Shown here piece after piece: positions 37,845 to 46,685 of a stretch of DNA of 64,000 nt. The notes below the pieces were generated by a model that was given only the letters and a program-made list of their open reading frames with translations, had not been told where the DNA came from and did not search any database. The first letter of the stretch is position 1. Each line of letters begins with the position of its first letter. The DNA comes from Acinetobacter brisouioides (lineage in GTDB: Bacteria; Pseudomonadota; Gammaproteobacteria; Pseudomonadales; Moraxellaceae): assembly GCF_004331075.1 (NCBI RefSeq), contig NZ_SJNX01000002.1, positions 372,001 to 436,000 on the forward strand, read 5' to 3'. A program made the position numbers and the translations under genes.

Positions 37845-39173
37845 ATTGAGTGTTTGCAAGCGAATAGGCAGCTTGACTAAAACTCTCAAGCCCCCCAATT
37901 CTAAACTTTTGTCAAAGCTCAGTGTTCCACCTACATGTTGAATCGCTTTTTGTACAATGGATAATCCTAGCCCACTCCCCACTTCTAGGTGGTGATGTAC
38001 TCGATAAAATCGTTTGAGCACGTCTTCATACTGCTCTTGTGGAATTCCTGGGCCACTGTCTTCGATACAAATATACGCAACTTGCTGCTGCTGATCTGGA
38101 TATACAGCAATATTAATCACACCTTGTGTTGGGGTGTACTTAATGGCGTTATCAATCAGATTATAAATAATGGAATGCACCGTCGGTTCATAACTTTGTA
38201 GAATAACTTCATCGTTGCGTTCAAAACCTAGGTCAATGTCTTTTTCCATCGCCAGATTCATCAGCTGTTCGACACAATTTAATGCCACATCGTTTAAACG
38301 AAATTTCTTCGACATTTCCAGAATATTCAGCGAAGCATCCTGTTTGGCAAGTGCCAGTAACTGACTCACCAAATGTTGAATTCGCGCCAAGCCCTTACTT
38401 AAATTAATCAATGCCGTATTTTCAGGGAAATCACGCAGTAAAATCTTGGTTTGCAAATTCAATGCTGTAATTGGAGTACGTAGTTCATGCGCTGCATCGG
38501 CAATAAACTGTTTCTGTTCCTGCTGAGTTTTAGAAATACGGTCAAATAAATAGTTAATTTCATGAATTGCAGGTAACAGCTCTATTGGATACTGTTCTTC
38601 CTGAATATGAGTAAGCTCATTGGAATCGCGCTGCGCCAGTTCACTTTTCAGATCATCCAGTGGTTTCAAACTCCCCCGAATAATCCAGAAAATAATAAAC
38701 AGCACAAATGGCATGATCAGAATATAAGGCAACACCATACTGCCCGCCAGCTCTAAGGCCAAAACTTGTCGGGTACGCTCATGTTGACTGACTTGAATTT
38801 GGAATTTTGGCGTTGGCAACACATAGGTATACCATGTGCCATTATCAGTTTCATGCTGATAAAAACCTGCCTTGCTGACTCGAGGGACAAGTAGCTGATT
38901 TGTTTTAGGTTGATTCACATCATCATACGACCAAATATCCATAAACAGCTCTTGGCGCTCATATTCATGGTCAAGATTAAAGCTGCTATGGGTACTTTTT
39001 AAATTAAATGTGGTCGCACGCGTTGCCAAGAACTGCATTTGGGTATCGAGTATTCGAGTCAGCTCTTTAAGCGCAATATGATAAGTCGAAAACATCAAAA
39101 TACATGCCATCACCACGCTCAGCAGCGATGTGAGAACAACCAGTTTTGATCCTAAAGACTTAGCTTTTTGCAT
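37839..39173 (-). CDS. pmrB: Sensor histidine kinase PmrB-like
   Basis: A 444-residue inner-membrane histidine kinase, the same length as A. baumannii PmrB and aligning with it throughout. Two membrane segments (about residues 10-32 and 143-165) enclose a periplasmic sensor with FYQHETDNGTWYTYVLP. The HAMP-like linker SLKPLDDLKSELAQRD follows, then the His box ADAAHELRTPITALNLQ (His about 228), the N box NLIDNAIKYT and the G box GSGLGLSIV. In A. baumannii it responds to polymyxin-type conditions and activates PmrA; mutations give colistin resistance. Transcribed with pmrA, 14 bases downstream of it. Confidence 0.9.
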   Translation of the reverse strand: MQKAKSLGSKLVVLTSLLSVVMACILMFSTYHIALKELTRILDTQMQFLATRATTFNLKSTHSSFNLDHEYERQELFMDIWSYDDVNQPKTNQLLVPRVSKAGFYQHETDNGTWYTYVLPTPKFQIQVSQHERTRQVLALELAGSMVLPYILIMPFVLFIIFWIIRGSLKPLDDLKSELAQRDSNELTHIQEEQYPIELLPAIHEINYLFDRISKTQQEQKQFIADAAHELRTPITALNLQTKILLRDFPENTALINLSKGLARIQHLVSQLLALAKQDASLNILEMSKKFRLNDVALNCVEQLMNLAMEKDIDLGFERNDEVILQSYEPTVHSIIYNLIDNAIKYTPTQGVINIAVYPDQQQQVAYICIEDSGPGIPQEQYEDVLKRFYRVHHHLEVGSGLGLSIVQKAIQHVGGTLSFDKSLELGGLRVLVKLPIRLQTLNS

Positions 39174-39187
39174 TCTTATATTTGAAC

Positions 39188-39862
39188 TCAGTTATGTCCT
39201 AGACGATAGCCCAAGCCACGTATGGTACGAATAAAATCTTTCCCGAGTTTGGCACGCAAATGGTGAATATAAACCTCAATGGTATTGCTAGACACTTCAC
39301 TGTCAAAATCATACAGCTTATCTTCCAAATTAGACTTAGAAAAGATCTTATTTGGATGAGTCATGAGCGGCGTTAAAATTGCCCATTCGCGATTCGATAA
39401 TTCAATGATTTGCCCTTTGAGCTTGGCAATGTGCTGTTCAATATCCAGTACCAAATCACCATTAATCAGTACTTTATCATTTGTAGTGGTTTTTACACCA
39501 ACACCTGCGCGGCGCAACAAGGCCTGAATACGTGCAAATAACTCTTCAAATTCATAGGGCTTCACCAAATAATCGTCCGCACCTTGATTCAAACCATCCA
39601 CACGATTTTCTAACTGATCCCGCGCCGAGATAATCAAAACAGGAATTTGTGTACGTTGGCGAATCTGCTTGAGAACCTGCATGCCATCCATCATCGGCAA
39701 ACCAAGATCAAGCAACACGATATCAAACGCTTGCTTAGACAATTCTGTCAGACCATCAACACCATTATTGACCCATTCAACATCAAAACCATGATATTTC
39801 AACAGGGTAATGGTGGACTCTGCAATCATAAAATCATCTTCAATTATTAAGATCTTGAACAT
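39188..39862 (-). CDS. pmrA: Response regulator PmrA-like
   Basis: A 224-residue OmpR/PhoB-type regulator, the length of A. baumannii PmrA. Receiver domain with the acidic pair in IEDDF, phosphoacceptor Asp in LLDLGLPMMDGMQVLKQIRQR (about 51) and SARD plus Lys in LVKPYEFEE; the winged-helix domain has SNREWAILTPLMTHPNKIFSK and SNTIEVYIHHLRAKLGKDFIRTIRGLGYRLG. The GTG at 39871 opens the frame, but the ATG at 39862 fits the family start. No pmrC (eptA) gene lies upstream, unlike the A. baumannii pmrCAB operon. Confidence 0.9.
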   Translation of the reverse strand: MFKILIIEDDFMIAESTITLLKYHGFDVEWVNNGVDGLTELSKQAFDIVLLDLGLPMMDGMQVLKQIRQRTQIPVLIISARDQLENRVDGLNQGADDYLVKPYEFEELFARIQALLRRAGVGVKTTTNDKVLINGDLVLDIEQHIAKLKGQIIELSNREWAILTPLMTHPNKIFSKSNLEDKLYDFDSEVSSNTIEVYIHHLRAKLGKDFIRTIRGLGYRLGHN

Positions 39863-40363
39863 TCGATGCACTCTAATTACAATTTACAGGTTGGCACACT
39901 ACACCAACATATTTAATTCGGGCTGAATGACATGACTGTCAATATCCAGCAAATTCAACAACCGTGGAAGCAAGTTATCATGCCCATGTTTTTGTTGCCG
40001 CTATTACAATAATCACACCACTGAATTATGGGGTGATTGCTGCGCCACTCTGGAAAAAAACTACATCATCCCTAGAATATAAATATGTAGGAATGACACT
40101 CAAGTATATAATGCATCATGCACATACAAACATTTTCAGCTGTGGCCCACCATGGTTCAATAACTACCAAAAACCAGTTTGATATTTATCACAATTGACT
40201 ACAACATCAATCCCTTTAGATATGATGAGTATAAACAATACTATTATCATCTCTATTGATCAATTTTTCCCATTCGCACTTTCAAATCACAGGGGTATTG
40301 CCATTTGAACTTGTGCTGAATAGTCACCGCAATATTACACATTGAGTATTTATCTATATTGTT

Positions 40364-40406
40364 ATAACAGGTTTGTCGTAACTTAATTCCGCGCTAAACC
40401 TGTTAT
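40364..40406. repeat. 11-bp perfect inverted repeat
   Basis: Arms ATAACAGGTTT (40364-40374) and AAACCTGTTAT (40396-40406) separated by 21 bases. It has no T-run. It could be a protein site or a hairpin; no gene depends on it visibly. Confidence 0.5.
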
Positions 40407-40569
40407 TCGATAAGATCAAGTTCTTCTTCATGATGCCCACAAAACGATAAGTAAAGTGAATATCATTTAAATTAACCACACTACTTGCAATAATCAAGCC
40501 GATTACCATCCTTGTCACTTTTCTTTAAAGCAGACATTAAATGTTTTCTTGACAGGCCATCGAACAATT

Positions 40570-40656
40570 CTACTTATCGGTACAATCATCATAAAACCAG
40601 GCTACAACAAATATTGCCAAGAAAAACAAAGCCAATGTTCTATAAGCGACTTTCAT
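40570..40656 (-). CDS. Possible 28-residue membrane peptide
   Basis: An ATG at 40656 opens a 28-codon frame ending at a TAG, with charged N-terminus MKVAYR, a single hydrophobic stretch ALFFLAIFVVAWF and an acidic tail. The pattern suits a small membrane peptide, but the ribosome binding site is weak and the surrounding DNA is decayed, so this is a tentative call. Confidence 0.25.
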   Translation of the reverse strand: MKVAYRTLALFFLAIFVVAWFYDDCTDK

Positions 40657-40748
40657 AAACCCATTTTATTTCTCTGACACGTCCTTGAAATACATTTCAA
40701 TTTTGCTCAGGGAAAAATTAAAGAGTGTAAACCATAATGAAAGAATGA

Positions 40749-40874
40749 CTAATGAGACTTGTTTGCATCATATGCTGAATTCGTTCGGGGATTATTAGTC
40801 CCTATACGTCTAACAAAATACGTAGTACATCCGGCTATCACCAACAATAAGACAGTCGACCATTTTCTGTTCTA
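40749..40874 (-). pseudogene. Possible decayed small lipoprotein
   Basis: The minus-strand frame reads NRKWSTVLLLVIAGC followed by a polar tail of about 23 residues ending at TAG. This is a typical lipoprotein signal with lipobox IAGC. No start codon remains: the codon in the right place, 4 bases after AGGA, is TAG, one base from TTG. Start-codon decay is inferred. Confidence 0.25.
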
Positions 40875-41139
40875 CTGTCCTAAATTTTTTAGCCCTGCGG
40901 AATAATAAAGCCTTAAAATTCAAACCAGCACAACTTCAAACATTGCATTTCTACACTATCGAAATTGGCATGCAGCAATGCTTACCAACAAAATATGAAA
41001 AAATTTAGTGTTATTGCACGAGCCAAGCCATCAAATTCAAACAGCTCAAACTAAATTGACTAGAATTTGGCGTTTAACTGATCCCAAAATTCAGCTTAAT
41101 TATTCTTCCGTATGGAAATTGCAATGTATAAGGACTAAC

Positions 41140-41561
41140 TTAAAAAACACTTAAACAATAACTTTTGACATCTGCCTCGTAAAGCAAGAGGTGTATCTTT
41201 GTAGTAGTTCCGCCTCTTGATGTGCCAATTGCTCTAACTTCGCCATACTTAGCTCCGCTTGCATGTTGATGCACACGAAGAATGTAACTTCCGTCAATGA
41301 AGACCCATTCTTTATCCAATATGCCTCGCCGTTTAAAAAATTCTCCCATAATCCTCTGCTGGTCCAACAATTAAAGCAGTTGTATACTGTTTGCCATAGG
41401 CAAAAATCATCAGGAATATCACACCAAGGAGTACCTGTGCGAAATTTCCATAAAATGACTTCCATAATGTCTTTGCCATTGCGTGAGAGGTAGCAGCCAT
41501 AAAATTGCATGGTTTGTTAGATTTTCACCCAAATTTCATCAGTTATGACTCTGCGTGACAT
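41140..41561 (-). mobile_element. Remnant of an IS5-family transposase (DUF4096 type)
   Basis: Reading from ATG 41561: SRRVITDEIWVKI, then a TAA where the family has Gln, then QTMQFYGCYLSRNGKDIMEVILWKFRTGTPW, the N-terminal DUF4096 domain of IS5-family transposases. After WENF the frame shifts, and the second frame (41370-41140) carries FKRRGILDKEWVFIDGSYI and AIGTSRGGTTTKIHL, the start of the DDE domain with its first Asp in FIDGS. The similarity ends at about 41205; the rest of the catalytic domain is absent. So the gene has a nonsense codon, a frameshift and a 3' truncation. No terminal inverted repeats were identified. Confidence 0.8.
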
Positions 41562-41673
41562 GTTGGAAAACGTAATTTTAGAATGGAGATATAAGATATT
41601 TTAATTGAATAGATTATAAGAGTGAAATATGTACATCAAATGAGGACACCCCACTAGAAAGAAGTCTAAAATT

Positions 41674-41876
41674 TCAAGGAAATCCATAATTTGTCGCAAA
41701 ATGAAATAAAGTTCGATATTCACGCCAATAGCTGAGACAAAGGAGAAGATCCTCCACACTTAACTTGCGTGATCTACCTGTGGCTGTAACATGCGTCTTC
41801 ATCTGCTCAACCATTAAGAACTGAGTTTCAGAAAACTTTTTTGAACGATGTATTTCATTCGTAGATTATGCATGAA
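41674..41876 (-). mobile_element. N-terminal remnant of a second IS5-type transposase (HTH_Tnp_4)
   Basis: One frame reads NEIHRSKKFSETQFLMVEQMKTHVTATG, then KLSVEDLLLCLSYWREYRTLFHFATNYG, the helix-turn-helix domain seen at the N-terminus of a different group of IS5-like transposases (Asp-Leu-Leu-x-Leu then WREYRTxFH). It stops at a TGA after about 65 residues with no catalytic part. It is a separate source from the remnant at 41140-41561. Confidence 0.65.
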
Positions 41877-41959
41877 TACTCAAAAAACTGAGGTACAAAT
41901 ATCCATCAAAAAGATGATCACTTTTTAAGCTAAAAGAGATCTTATGAAAGAAGTCTAAT

Positions 41960-41992
41960 ATAAAAACAGCCAATTATATGGCTATTTTTATC
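41960..41992. terminator. Hairpin after the catA remnant
   Basis: Stem AGCCA/TGGCT (41968-41972 and 41979-41983), with T-rich sequence after it on either strand. On the minus strand it sits just downstream of the catA stop and may be its original terminator. Confidence 0.55.
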
Positions 41993-42004
41993 AGGATAAA
42001 TGAA

Positions 42005-42535
42005 TTACGCACTGGCTCGACGACGATCCACTTCTGTTACAAGGATATTCGCTTTTTTTATGCACCAGTTCAATATCAAACCAAATATACTTAAATGCCC
42101 GATCTAAACCATATTTGGATATCTCATGGGGATCTGTCACATCAATTGTGGTTGCCACCAATCCATCACGGGTAGTAAAGACAAAATCATCCCAGAGATA
42201 TTGATCACCCTCAATATTGAACTGCATGGTCAGCTTGCAATAATGCTCAGCTGAAACAAAATAATATACATGTGAAGGACGATTACCATGTCGCCCCAGC
42301 TTGTTAAGCAAAGCTTGTGTGTTCCATCTGGTGGACAACCGTACCCTACAGGCATGGTGATACGTGCTAAGTATTTGCCATTGGCATCAGTAAAAATTGT
42401 CCGACATCCATTAAAATCAGATTGCGACTTATCGAAGAATGAATAGTGCCCTAAACTGTTTGCATACCACATTTCCACTTTTGCATTTGGAATAATATTG
42501 CCTTCCGTATCCGTCACCGTTCCTTCAATGATTAA
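42005..42535 (-). pseudogene. catA: 3' part of catechol 1,2-dioxygenase (catA), frameshifted
   Basis: Reading on the minus strand from 42535: LIIEGTVTDTEGNIIPNAKVEMWYANSLGHYSFFD, then GYGCPPDG, and after a one-base shift TQALLNKLGRHGNRPSHVYYFVSAEHY, then a second shift (7 A at about 42045-42055, one too many) and the tail TEVDRRRASA followed by TAA. These match intradiol catechol dioxygenases of Acinetobacter; ligand residues Tyr in WYAN and the later Tyr/His are still readable. The first half of the gene (about 140 residues) is missing. Two frameshifts and the truncation make it non-functional. Confidence 0.85.
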
Positions 42536-42540
42536 GGTAT

Positions 42541-42785
42541 ATTGTAAAGTACAGAAGGGCTTTATGGATCTGTGACTAAAAATAAATTAGGAAATCCACT
42601 CACAGTATAACCTAGATAGATACGTGGACCATTTTGCCATTTTTCTGATAGTTTTTTGTTGATCTTCCATTGCAAACCAAGTGCAAATAATGGGCTTGTC
42701 ATCGCATCAAAACCTGTGGTTAAAATCAGTACATCAACTTCATAGAGTTTGTTATCGACGGCCACTCCATTTTCTTCAATTCGAG
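42541..42785 (-). pseudogene. Internal piece of a Baeyer-Villiger type flavin monooxygenase
   Basis: The frame reads PITRIEENGVAVDNKLYEVDVLILTTGFDAMTSPLFALGLQWKINKKLSEKWQNGPRIYLGYTVSGFPNLFLVTDP, then a TAA where the family has Gly, then SPSVLYNI. The ATGFDAMT-like block, EKW..GPR.YLG and SGFPNLF are the C-terminal signature of cyclohexanone-type monooxygenases. N- and C-terminal ends are absent. At about 42540 it runs directly into the catA remnant, so the two broken genes were joined by a deletion. Confidence 0.8.
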
Positions 42786-42797
42786 TAATTGGTGTTA

Positions 42798-43535
42798 GGG
42801 CGTAGAAAGTTAAAGAGGGCTGTTACTGAGTAATTTAAGCAAATCAAGATATAAATCTGAATGTCGATGATTAAAGCGATACTCCGTTTCTTTAAGATGC
42901 AAATAAAACATCCTTTTGTCAATTCCATTGAACTTAATCAAACGTTTCTTTGCATAGCCCCCAGAATGACTCTATACCGTTACTATGGCGTTCTCTAAGG
43001 GCAAATTGATTGTCACCGTAATTCACTCGGAAGTACTTGTTAAAATCAATATCAACCAGTCCATCATAACCTCGCCAACTATCTGTATTAATCACTGAAT
43101 TAAGATCAATGTGTCCACGGATAATGCCCTGTAGTGTGGCTTTGGTGCAATCAGGAACAATTTCTGTATAGACATTACCCTCTCGTTTAAGCAGTCCAAA
43201 AAGATGGTTTTACCTAATGCTCCGCATCCTCGTTTACCCCGTATACGACGGGCTCCGAAGTAAGATTCATCGAGTTCAATGATGCCACTGAATGGAGATA
43301 TCTTTTCACATTTAGTGGCAATTTTTTGACGTAATTTAATGAAGATAGAATTGATTGAACGAGCTGAAATACTGGTGAGTTTTGCTGTGTCTGTTGTAGT
43401 AAAATCCATGGCAAAAAAGCGAATGAGATCTGCTTGAATTTTACTTCGCTGATTCTTGAATGAGAATAGTATCTGTTTTTTGCTTTCATATGAGTAAGTT
43501 ACCATACTTTTAGTATGCTTAACTTCCTAAGACCC
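42798..43535 (-). mobile_element. IS1595-family (IS1016-like) insertion sequence with frameshifted transposase
   Basis: A 738-bp element. The ends are imperfect inverted repeats: GGGCGTAGAAAGTTAAAG at 42798 and, read from the other side, GGGTCTTAGGAAGTTAAG at 43535. One transposase gene on the minus strand begins at the ATG at 43505 and reads IELDESYFGARRIRGKRG, the first catalytic Asp region of the family. One base is missing in a T5 run at about 43207-43215, then KREGNVYTEIVPDCTKATLQG and VINTDSWRGYDGLV follow; one G is extra in a G5 run at about 42958-42962, then the final KKRLIKFNGIDKRMF to LLKLLSNSPL. No matching 8-bp flanking duplication is seen. Confidence 0.8.
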
Positions 43536-43711
43536 ATTTTTAAATTGACTTCTAGAAAAACCAAAGCATTCAGAAATATATCAAGACATCCTACACACGT
43601 GTAATAGGATTACTTTAAAAATGTTTCGTAAATAAGGCTTGTTATCTATCTTTAAATGAAAGCTGAATATACATTCATCTACTCAGCTATTGATTTGTAC
43701 CATCAATTCGC

Positions 43712-44575
43712 TCATACCCATTCCTGCCAGTTTTGCATCGCTTGCCAAACCTTAATCGCATCAACTGTTGCCTTGACATCATGTGCACGCACCATACAAG
43801 CACCTTGCTGAATCGAAAGCAGATGCCCCGCTACACTCCCGACAGCTCGAGCTTTTGCATCAGCTTCCTCAACCACAGCACCAATAAAACGTTTTCGGGA
43901 TAATGCCGACAAAATTGGATAGCCCAGTTCATGCAATTGCCATAATTCATTCAATAATTGCAAATTATGTGCTGTATTTTTAGCAAAGCCAAAGCCAGGA
44001 TCGATCATAATATTTTCAGGTGCAACGCCCACCTGAATTGCTAAATCAATCTTTTGTTTTAGTTCAGCAATCACTTCTGCTGTCACATCTTGATAATCTG
44101 CCAACTGATTCATTGTGGTTGGCTCACCGCGCATATGCATCAAAATCACGGGAATATTCAGCTCTGCTGCCGTTTCTAGCGCATTCGGACGAGTAAGTGC
44201 ACGTACATCATTCCAAATATGTGCGCCCGCTTGCACAGCTTGACGCATCACCTCTGGTTGACTGGTATCAATCGATAAAATCACATCTTCTTTTGCCAAA
44301 ACTTCAACAACAGGAATCACTCGCGTTAATTCTTCTTCTACAGTAACAACTGCTGCCCCTGGACGCGTAGACTCACCACCAATATCAATCACTGTTGCAC
44401 CATCAGCGATCATTTGCAACGCATGTTCAATTGCCTGTTGCTTTGAATTATGTAACCCACCATCACTAAATGAATCAGGTGTAACATTTAAAATGCCCAT
44501 AACATGTGGCTGAGATAAATCTAAAAGTTTTCTGCCACATCCCAACTGACGCTGAGACAAAGGTACATACTGCAT
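43712..44575 (-). CDS. folP: Dihydropteroate synthase
   Basis: A 287-residue TIM-barrel enzyme joining 6-hydroxymethyl-dihydropterin diphosphate with p-aminobenzoate in folate synthesis, the target of sulfonamides. Signatures: MGILNVTPDSFSDGG (residues about 25-40), DIGGESTRPGA near 64 and DPGFGFAKNT near 193. Chromosomal folP; not a sul gene. It is 72 bases downstream of ftsH, with a terminator between them, which is the usual ftsH-folP order. The region behind its 3' end is the transposon debris. Confidence 0.95.
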   Translation of the reverse strand: MQYVPLSQRQLGCGRKLLDLSQPHVMGILNVTPDSFSDGGLHNSKQQAIEHALQMIADGATVIDIGGESTRPGAAVVTVEEELTRVIPVVEVLAKEDVILSIDTSQPEVMRQAVQAGAHIWNDVRALTRPNALETAAELNIPVILMHMRGEPTTMNQLADYQDVTAEVIAELKQKIDLAIQVGVAPENIMIDPGFGFAKNTAHNLQLLNELWQLHELGYPILSALSRKRFIGAVVEEADAKARAVGSVAGHLLSIQQGACMVRAHDVKATVDAIKVWQAMQNWQEWV

Positions 44576-44610
44576 AGTTCAAACTCAAAATTAATTCACG
44601 CCAAGTTTAA

Positions 44611-44645
44611 AATAAAAAAGAGCCACCGAAGTGACTCTTTTTAAT
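44611..44645 (-). terminator. Terminator between ftsH and folP
   Basis: Minus-strand stem AAAGAGTCAC/GTGGCTCTTT (one G-T pair) with loop TTCG and a T-run, just after the ftsH stop. It may attenuate rather than abolish read-through into folP. Confidence 0.75.
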
Positions 44646-44647
44646 CA

Positions 44648-46543
44648 TTAACTCAACACAGGTAATGGTGGTGGAGTTGATGGACCATCTTTTGGTGGTT
44701 CAAGATCAGATACAGGATTCTCTGCAACATATACTTTTGGTGGTCGTGGTTCACGGCCTTCCATAATATCGAGCACTTGATCCCGATCAATCGTTTCCCA
44801 TTCCATCAATGCTTTCACCATAGCATGAGCTTTCTCTTTATTATTTTCAAGAATATCCCAAGCTACTTTATACTGCTCATCAAGGATACGACGAACTTCT
44901 GTATCTACTTGCTGCTGCGTTGCTTCTGAAATTGTACGACTACCAATATTTCCCAAGAAAGATTGTTGACTATCATCTTCATAGACCATAACCCCCATCT
45001 TATCTGACATACCATATTTGGTTACCATTGCACGGGCAATTTTTGTTGCACGTTCAAAGTCATTCGATGCACCAGTAGACTGCTGATGAATAAAGATTTC
45101 CTCAGCAATACGACCACCAAACAAGATTGAAATCTCATTGAGCATTTTGTCTTTATAATTGCTAATTTGGTCTTGTTCGGGTAACTGCCAAGTGACACCT
45201 AATGCCCAACCACGCGGCATAATAGTCACCTTATGTACAGGGTCTGTGCCAGGTAGAACTTCCGCCACAATCGCATGTCCAGACTCATGGTAAGCAGTTG
45301 CACGACGTTCTTCATCACGAATAATCATCGATTTACGCTCAGGCCCCATGTAAATCTTGTCTTTAGCATCTTCAAAATCATGCATATCGACCGTGTTTTT
45401 ATTACGGCGCGCAGCAAATAATGCAGCTTCATTCACAAGATTTGCCAATTGGGCACCCGAGAAGCCAGGAGTACCACGTGCCAAGACTTTTACATCCACA
45501 CCTGTTACTGATGGTAACTTTCTTAAATGCACATGCAGAATCTGCTCACGACCTTTAATATCAGGTAGACCAACCATCACCTGACGGTCAAAACGTCCTG
45601 GACGAAGTAAAGCTTTATCAAGAACGTCTGCACGGTTAGTTGCAGCAATCACAATAATGCCTTCATTACCTTCAAAACCATCCATTTCAACCAACATCTG
45701 GTTCAAGGTTTGCTCACGTTCATCATGACCACCGCCTGTACCTGAACCACGATGGCGACCGACTGCATCAATTTCATCAATAAAAATAATACATGGTGCA
45801 TGACGCTTTGCCTGTTCGAACATATCACGTACACGTGATGCACCGACACCGACAAACATTTCAACAAAATCTGAACCTGAGATGCTAAAGAACGGTACTT
45901 TTGCTTCACCAGCAATTGCCTTAGCAAGTAAAGTTTTACCTGTACCTGGTGGGCCTACCATCAAGACACCTTTTGGAATAGATGCACCCAAACGTTTGAA
46001 TTTTGCAGGATCTTTAAGGAAATCAACAATCTCAATAACTTCTTGCTTCGCTTCATCACATCCAGCTACATCAGCAAAAGTCACTTTGATTTGATCTTCC
46101 GCAAGCATTTTTGCTTTTGATTTACCAAAGCTCATTGGCCCATTTTTGCCGCCTGCACCACCACCCATGTTACGCATAAAGAACATGAATAACAAAATAA
46201 TCAAAAGCACAGGGAAACTTGCAATGAGTAGTTGCATCAAAACACCTTGACGCTGCGGTGCAGTACCTTCAACCACAACATTGTTTTTGATCAAACTTGG
46301 CATAAGTTCAGGGTCTTGAACCGCAGGGCGAATACTTTCAAAATCCGAACCATTCTTTTTTTCGCCAGTGATTTTTTCGCCATCTATAGTGACTTGTTTA
46401 ATTTGGCCTGCGTTTACCGCAGAAACAAACTCAGAATAGTTCATTTCTGACGGTTTCTTGTGATCACTGATATTGCTGAAAATTAATATCAGTGCTCCAA
46501 GTATCACTAGCCACAACACGGCGTTTTTGAAGAGATCGCTCAA
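44648..46543 (-). CDS. ftsH: ATP-dependent zinc metalloprotease FtsH
   Basis: A 631-residue membrane-anchored AAA+ protease that degrades membrane proteins and short-lived regulators. Two membrane segments (residues about 8-24 and 98-118), Walker A GPPGTGKT near 192, Walker [12 protein letters not shown], the second region of homology [18 protein letters not shown], and zinc site HESGHA near 414. The start is TTG at 46543, behind GGGAAT; the sequence from there is the family N-terminus [11 protein letters not shown]. The end carries a Pro-rich tail. 142 bases downstream of rlmE on the same strand, the classical rlmE-ftsH pairing. Confidence 0.96.
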   Translation of the reverse strand: MSDLFKNAVLWLVILGALILIFSNISDHKKPSEMNYSEFVSAVNAGQIKQVTIDGEKITGEKKNGSDFESIRPAVQDPELMPSLIKNNVVVEGTAPQRQGVLMQLLIASFPVLLIILLFMFFMRNMGGGAGGKNGPMSFGKSKAKMLAEDQIKVTFADVAGCDEAKQEVIEIVDFLKDPAKFKRLGASIPKGVLMVGPPGTGKTLLAKAIAGEAKVPFFSISGSDFVEMFVGVGASRVRDMFEQAKRHAPCIIFIDEIDAVGRHRGSGTGGGHDEREQTLNQMLVEMDGFEGNEGIIVIAATNRADVLDKALLRPGRFDRQVMVGLPDIKGREQILHVHLRKLPSVTGVDVKVLARGTPGFSGAQLANLVNEAALFAARRNKNTVDMHDFEDAKDKIYMGPERKSMIIRDEERRATAYHESGHAIVAEVLPGTDPVHKVTIMPRGWALGVTWQLPEQDQISNYKDKMLNEISILFGGRIAEEIFIHQQSTGASNDFERATKIARAMVTKYGMSDKMGVMVYEDDSQQSFLGNIGSRTISEATQQQVDTEVRRILDEQYKVAWDILENNKEKAHAMVKALMEWETIDRDQVLDIMEGREPRPPKVYVAENPVSDLEPPKDGPSTPPPLPVLS

Positions 46544-46685
46544 AGCTTTATTCCCATATCATCAATCTAATTTAATCATGCCCTATATAATTCAGGGTGA
46601 TTTATTCTCAAATAAGCGAGTCACACACTCAAGCTACCTTGAATTGTACAACATGCACAATTTTTATCGACTTGGCAAGTCAACT

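Larger units (their letters stand above)
39863..41139. other. AT-rich region without a clear gene
   Basis: About 1.3 kb between pmrA and the first transposase remnant. No frame here carries a recognisable protein. It contains two possible very short minus-strand peptides (40570-40656 and 40749-40874) and an 11-bp inverted repeat (40364-40406). Base composition and broken frames suggest decayed sequence. The plus-strand frame at 39964-40182 lacks a ribosome binding site and is not called. Confidence 0.5.

Noticed and set aside
39964..40182. A 72-codon plus-strand frame just upstream of pmrA
   Set aside because: No ribosome binding site, composition unlike a protein, and it runs head-to-head into the pmrA promoter region.
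40364..40406. Inverted repeat as a XerCD (pdif-like) recombination site
   Set aside because: Such sites have two 11-bp arms with a 6-base centre and a known consensus; here the spacer is 21 bases and the arms do not match.
40354..40509. A 51-codon minus-strand frame in the region upstream of pmrA
   Set aside because: No ribosome binding site at a workable distance, no family pattern, and its end runs over the 11-bp inverted repeat.
43712..44575. folP as an acquired sulfonamide-resistance gene because it sits beside insertion sequence debris
   Set aside because: It has the chromosomal ftsH-folP context and a standard chromosomal-type sequence; nothing points to a sul gene.
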